DNA of 7,202 bases from Planctomycetaceae bacterium (GTDB lineage Bacteria > Planctomycetota > Planctomycetia > Pirellulales > UBA1268): positions 1 through 7,202 of the forward strand of contig CANETO010000089.1 of NCBI GenBank assembly GCA_947440895.1, given 5' to 3'. How positions within the stretch are numbered: the stretch's first letter is position 1; each line of letters starts with the position of its first letter. This document shows positions 5,254-7,202 of this stretch, piece after piece. A program made the position numbers and the translations under genes. Below the pieces are notes generated by a model. That model was not told where the DNA came from. It ran no database searches and saw only the letters and a list, made by a program, of their open reading frames with translations.

Positions 5254-6288
5254 GTGATCGCACTCGCCAAACGCGTTTCGAAGTCCTCTCGCAAGCCCGC
5301 TGGGAACAAACTGCCGCATGGCCGTTCCGTGGGTCGGTCGCGGTCACAACCGAGCCGGCAGACTGTGGCGTCGCCCGCCCTGCGAAAGTCGCCGCTCCAG
5401 GATCGCCGCACACAGCTGTTTGATCGAGCCGTCGACTACATCCCCTGCCGGGAGTTTCTCCGCGGGGATGCTGAGCGGCTGGCCACAAGTCCGCCGGCCG
5501 AGGCCATTGTGCCGCTGCAACTCGCTCAATCGACGGCGCCCGCTGGCGTGGGTCTCACGCCCTACCTCGCCAGCCTCTACGAGACCCGACTGCTCTCCAA
5601 GGACGAGGAGCAGTTTTACTTTCGGAGGATGAACTGGTTGAAGTTCCGGGCTGCCACAGTTCGCGGCTGTCTCGACCGCAATCGGGCCACGCTGCGGCAG
5701 ATCGAGAGGATCGAGGGGTTCCTCACCGAAGCAGACGCGGCGAAGTCGATTATCATCACGTCGAATCTCCGTCTTGTGGTGTCCATCGCCAAGAAGTTCG
5801 TCGACGCGACCTATTCCTTCGACGAACTCGTCAGTGAGGGCAACGTGGCGCTGATGCGGGCGGTGGAGAAATTCAACTTCGCTCTCGGCAATCGGTTCAG
5901 CACCTATGCCACCTATGCCATTCAGCGGCATTTCTTTCGGCTCTCGCATAAGGGTCGGCAACTGCGCCAGCGGTTCGTCCCGGACGAAGATTCTTTCAAG
6001 GGGCGAGCGGCCGCTGAGCCGAACACCGACTATCGCTCTGCTGAGCAGATCGCGTTGCTCCAAAAACTGTTCACGAAGTTTCTCAGCGAACTCGAACCGC
6101 GGGAGCAGCAGATTGTCGTGGCCAGATTCGGCTTCGATGGTCAGCCGCCGAGGACCTTTCGCGAACTCGGCACCTCCATGGGGGTCTGCAAGGAACGGAT
6201 TCGGCAGATCCAGACGCGGGCTCTTGATAAACTTCGTGAGATGGCCGCTGGGGTGAGACTCGAGCAGACTGTGGGCGACTGGCTCTGA
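5254..6288 (+). CDS. Sigma-70 family RNA polymerase sigma factor, planctomycete-type
   Basis: This 344-residue protein directs RNA polymerase to promoters. After a basic, low-complexity N-terminus (about 1-50) comes a region 1.2-like segment LTPYLASLYETRLLSKDEE (101-119). Region 2 (about 164-238) carries NLRLVVSIAKKF (171-182), SFDELVSEGNVALMRAVEKF (188-207) and FSTYATYAIQRHFFR (215-229). Region 4 (about 279-329) carries LEPREQQIVVARFGF and a helix-turn-helix ending in ERIRQIQTRALDKLRE (314-329). The segment between them is short (about 40 residues), with no recognisable region 3, so it is neither a standard RpoD nor a two-domain ECF factor. The RpoD melting pair WW is replaced by YA (221-222). 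I recall similar RpoD-like proteins with a FVPDED-type linker in planctomycetes, but that is from memory. Its promoters and signal are unknown, and no anti-sigma gene is adjacent. The start is set by the AGGAGG. Confidence 0.9.
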   Translation: MIALAKRVSKSSRKPAGNKLPHGRSVGRSRSQPSRQTVASPALRKSPLQDRRTQLFDRAVDYIPCREFLRGDAERLATSPPAEAIVPLQLAQSTAPAGVGLTPYLASLYETRLLSKDEEQFYFRRMNWLKFRAATVRGCLDRNRATLRQIERIEGFLTEADAAKSIIITSNLRLVVSIAKKFVDATYSFDELVSEGNVALMRAVEKFNFALGNRFSTYATYAIQRHFFRLSHKGRQLRQRFVPDEDSFKGRAAAEPNTDYRSAEQIALLQKLFTKFLSELEPREQQIVVARFGFDGQPPRTFRELGTSMGVCKERIRQIQTRALDKLREMAAGVRLEQTVGDWL

Positions 6289-6301
6289 CACGGCTTCTAC
6301 C

Positions 6302-6307
6302 GGTGGA
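6302..6307 (+). promoter_or_regulatory. Ribosome binding site deciding the SDR start
   Basis: GGTGGA lies 5 nt before the ATG at 6313. An in-frame ATG two codons earlier (6307) overlaps this sequence and so would lack a usable site. Translation from 6313 gives MTPSQRVLILGASGGIG, a normal SDR beginning. Confidence 0.5.
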
Positions 6308-6312
6308 TGTGC

Positions 6313-7056
6313 ATGACTCCTTCGCAACGCGTGTTGATTCTCGGAGCGTCTGGCGGCATCGGCTCGGTGCTGGCCCGATTGCTCGTGTCCGGCGGCAGCC
6401 ATGTCTTTCTCGCCGGCCGTGATCCGGAAAAACTCGGGGCTTTGGCCCATGCCCTGGGGATGCCGTTCGGACTCGTGGACGCAACCGACCCAGACGGAAT
6501 CGACGCCTGTGCAGATGCCGCCGCCGCGGAGCTCGGCGGTCTTACCGGCGTCGCCAATTGCGTTGGTTCGCTGCTGCTGAAGCCAGCGCATCTCACCACC
6601 ACCACTGATTGGAACGCCACGCTTGCCGCCAACCTGTCGAGCGGATTCGGCTGCGTGCGGGCCGCTGGGCGGCTCCTCCGGGCGGAGGGCGGTTCGGTCG
6701 TTCTGGTGTCGAGCGCTGCAGCACGGATCGGCCTGGCCAACCATGAGGCGATTGCTGCCGCCAAAGCCGGCCTGATCGGTCTGGTGCTCTCGGCGGCGGC
6801 CACCTACGCCCGCCAGAAGATCCGCTTCAATGCCGTGGCGCCCGGGCTGGTGCGGACGCCGCTCACCCAGGGACTCGTGTCGAGCGAACTGGCCGAAAAG
6901 GCCTCGGTCGCCATGCACCCACTGGGTCGCTTGGGCGAACCGGAGGACGTGGCCCGGGCGATCGCCTTCCTGCTCGATCCTGCCCAGAACTGGATCACGG
7001 CGCAGGTGCTGGGCGTGGATGGCGGCCTGGCCGACCTGAAGGGCCGGCCGGGCTGA
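6313..7056 (+). CDS. SDR-family oxidoreductase with Ile in place of the catalytic Tyr
   Basis: This 247-residue Rossmann-fold protein resembles FabG-type short-chain dehydrogenases. It shows the cofactor motif GASGGIG (11-17), AGRD (35-38, a form often seen in NADP(H) users), D56 after beta-3, NCVG (82-85) in the NNAG position, N107 in the alpha-4 helix, Ser133/Ser134, Lys151, and VAPGLVRTPL (175-184). In the usual YxxxK motif the tyrosine is replaced: the sequence is NHEAIAAAK, with Ile147 four residues before Lys151. I recall an SDR subgroup carrying this same NHEAIAAAK block, so it is probably a conserved variant rather than a mutation. Its substrate and even its catalytic activity are open. 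It begins 24 bp after the sigma factor stop and is probably cotranscribed; the functional link is unknown. The length is normal for the family. Confidence 0.9.
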   Translation: MTPSQRVLILGASGGIGSVLARLLVSGGSHVFLAGRDPEKLGALAHALGMPFGLVDATDPDGIDACADAAAAELGGLTGVANCVGSLLLKPAHLTTTTDWNATLAANLSSGFGCVRAAGRLLRAEGGSVVLVSSAAARIGLANHEAIAAAKAGLIGLVLSAAATYARQKIRFNAVAPGLVRTPLTQGLVSSELAEKASVAMHPLGRLGEPEDVARAIAFLLDPAQNWITAQVLGVDGGLADLKGRPG

Positions 7057-7117
7057 CGGGGGCACGGGAGCCAGTCGGGCCTCGTCGGGGTTCACTCCAC
7101 CTGTTATCCTCGCCGCC

Positions 7118-7202
7118 ATGAATACTTCTCCAAAAGCGGTTGCGCCGACGTTTCGCCTCTGGCTGATGATGGTCCTGGAGTTCGTGATCTGGGGTGCGTG
7201 GC
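7118..7202 (+). CDS. MFS transporter, nucleoside:H+ symporter-like, first 28 codons only
   Basis: The right edge cuts this gene after 28 codons, MNTSPKAVAPTFRLWLMM then VLEFVIWGAW. A short polar N-terminus runs into a first membrane helix with the signature LExxIWGAW, which I know from planctomycete and Bacteroidetes major-facilitator proteins annotated as nucleoside permeases (NupG-like). That would make it an inner-membrane proton-coupled importer. No Shine-Dalgarno is visible before the ATG, and TTATCC at 7104-7109 is so close to it that transcription may start near the start codon, but this is speculative. It follows the SDR by 61 bp and may or may not share its transcript. With so little sequence, the family call rests on one motif. 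Confidence 0.6.
   Translation, partial: MNTSPKAVAPTFRLWLMMVLEFVIWGAW

Noticed and set aside
7102..7109. -10 element (TGTTATCC) for the MFS gene
   Set aside because: No -35 partner is visible at a suitable distance, and it would leave almost no leader; too weak to list as a feature.
5344..7119. 591-codon open frame on the minus strand
   Set aside because: It is antisense to two clear genes (sigma factor and SDR), has no family-like motifs, and is another high-GC shadow.

Overview
This window is GC-rich bacterial chromosome, tightly packed except for one 427-bp repeat-filled gap. It carries seven protein genes: five complete, and one cut at each edge. The organism is most likely a planctomycete (Pirellulales-like). 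That is inference from the type of sigma factor, the unusual long prepilin-peptidase homologue, the start of a transporter with the LEFVIWGAW signature that I associate with planctomycete nucleoside:H+ symporters, GTG starts and intergenic palindromes. No rRNA or other taxonomic marker is present.

Layout. The left part reads on the minus strand: cysD (832-1743), then cysN (from 703, running off the left edge). These are the two subunits of ATP sulfurylase, which makes adenylylsulfate (APS) in sulfate activation. Their 128-bp spacer holds a palindromic, multi-stem sequence. Upstream of cysD is a 427-bp gap (1744-2170) with no credible gene but several hairpins and degenerate repeats, plus a plausible cysD promoter. 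Next, still on the minus strand, is a two-gene unit: a prepilin-peptidase (A24/PilD-like) homologue with a GTG start (3776-5089), followed after 21 bp by an iron-sulfur photolyase of the FeS-BCP/PhrB type (2171-3754).

The right part is divergently transcribed from a 164-bp intergenic region. It holds a sigma-70 family factor (best start GTG 5254, behind a perfect AGGAGG), then after 24 bp an SDR-family oxidoreductase (6313-7056), and finally the first 28 codons of an MFS transporter (from 7118).

How the genes work together. CysD and CysN form one enzyme. The photolyase and peptidase are probably cotranscribed, as are the sigma factor and SDR, but nothing in the sequence shows a shared function within either pair. 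I do not see a clear new multi-gene system. The points most worth checking are three proteins with altered key residues (the second catalytic Asp of the A24 peptidase, the catalytic Tyr of the SDR, and the promoter-melting Trp pair of the sigma factor) and the structured repeats around cysD.
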